DNA of 57,785 nucleotides, from the NCBI GenBank assembly GCA_964397565.1, contig CAYNJC010000029.1, positions 1-57,785 on the forward strand, given 5' to 3'. This stretch comes from JAPLST01 sp964397565. GTDB lineage: Bacteria; Auribacterota; UBA3054; JAPLST01. Position 1 is the stretch's first letter, and the number at the start of each line of letters is the position of its first letter. A program made the translations under genes and the position numbers. Positions 57,711 through 57,785 of this stretch are shown here, in pieces. The notes under the pieces were generated by a model. It had not been told where the DNA came from. It saw nothing but the letters and a program-made list of their open reading frames with translations, and searched no databases.

Positions 57711-57785
57711 ACCAATGAGAGCGCTTTCTCCTTTGCAGCGTCCTTGTAGATACGGTCTTAAAAGTCAAGCGGCAAGTAGTGGTTG

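Noticed and set aside
1..57785. CRISPR arrays
   Set aside because: All arrays seen have 7-9-bp units without spacers; no 20-40-bp direct repeats at regular spacing were found.

Overview
The window looks like part of a chromosome from a GC-rich Gram-negative bacterium, most plausibly of the PVC superphylum (Kiritimatiellota, Lentisphaerota or Verrucomicrobiota). This is inference. It rests on PEP-CTERM-tailed secreted proteins, lipoproteins, a fused SecDF, a membrane pyrophosphatase, system II cytochrome c maturation, very large secreted FG-GAP/Ig-like proteins and many short degenerate tandem repeats between genes. No rRNA, tRNA, IS element or CRISPR array was seen.

Layout: (1) 1-5810 is a cell-envelope operon on the + strand: a TMTC-like multi-span TPR protein, mreC, mreD, mrdA (PBP2) and an M48 lipoprotein protease, mostly with overlapping start and stop codons. 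(2) 5811-16200 is an accessory block. Its middle is visibly poorer in GC. It holds a large secreted protein with embedded repeats, a lipoprotein, a tiny Cys-rich secreted protein, a decayed 745-bp stretch, an O-antigen-ligase-like protein and a membrane-anchored esterase-like protein. (3) 16200-20220 holds hrpB and two multi-span membrane proteins, one coupled to a 7-codon leaderless ORF. (4) 20396-25972 is a divergent redox locus: resB, ccsA and a secreted protein on the - strand, facing a nine-haem cytochrome with a PKD domain and PEP-like tail. (5) 26270-34997 carries a PfkB kinase, a TlpA-like thioredoxin, two tandem PEP-CTERM paralogues, an iron alcohol dehydrogenase and a lipoprotein serpin. 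(6) 35530-48870 is mostly housekeeping: class II aldolase (-), a long KamA-type radical SAM protein, K+-dependent membrane PPase, yajC, secDF, rfbB, a small broken ORF, rtcB and a GT4 glycosyltransferase. (7) 48871-57785 has a promoter, a strongly structured RNA with its own terminator, a 1571-aa secreted protein, a PPC-domain protein, a RelE/RHH toxin-antitoxin pair, a small membrane protein and truA.

Promoters are very recognisable (TTGACA, 17 bp, TATACT-like). At least four genes (hrpB, pfkB, the iron dehydrogenase, truA) have a -10 box only 6-7 nt before the ATG and no ribosome site, so they are probably read from leaderless mRNAs. The most interesting items are the pseudoknotted RNA at 49193-49337, about a dozen unrelated intergenic arrays that nearly all share a 7-bp period, and a dispersed palindrome family, one copy of which sits in frame inside a coding region.
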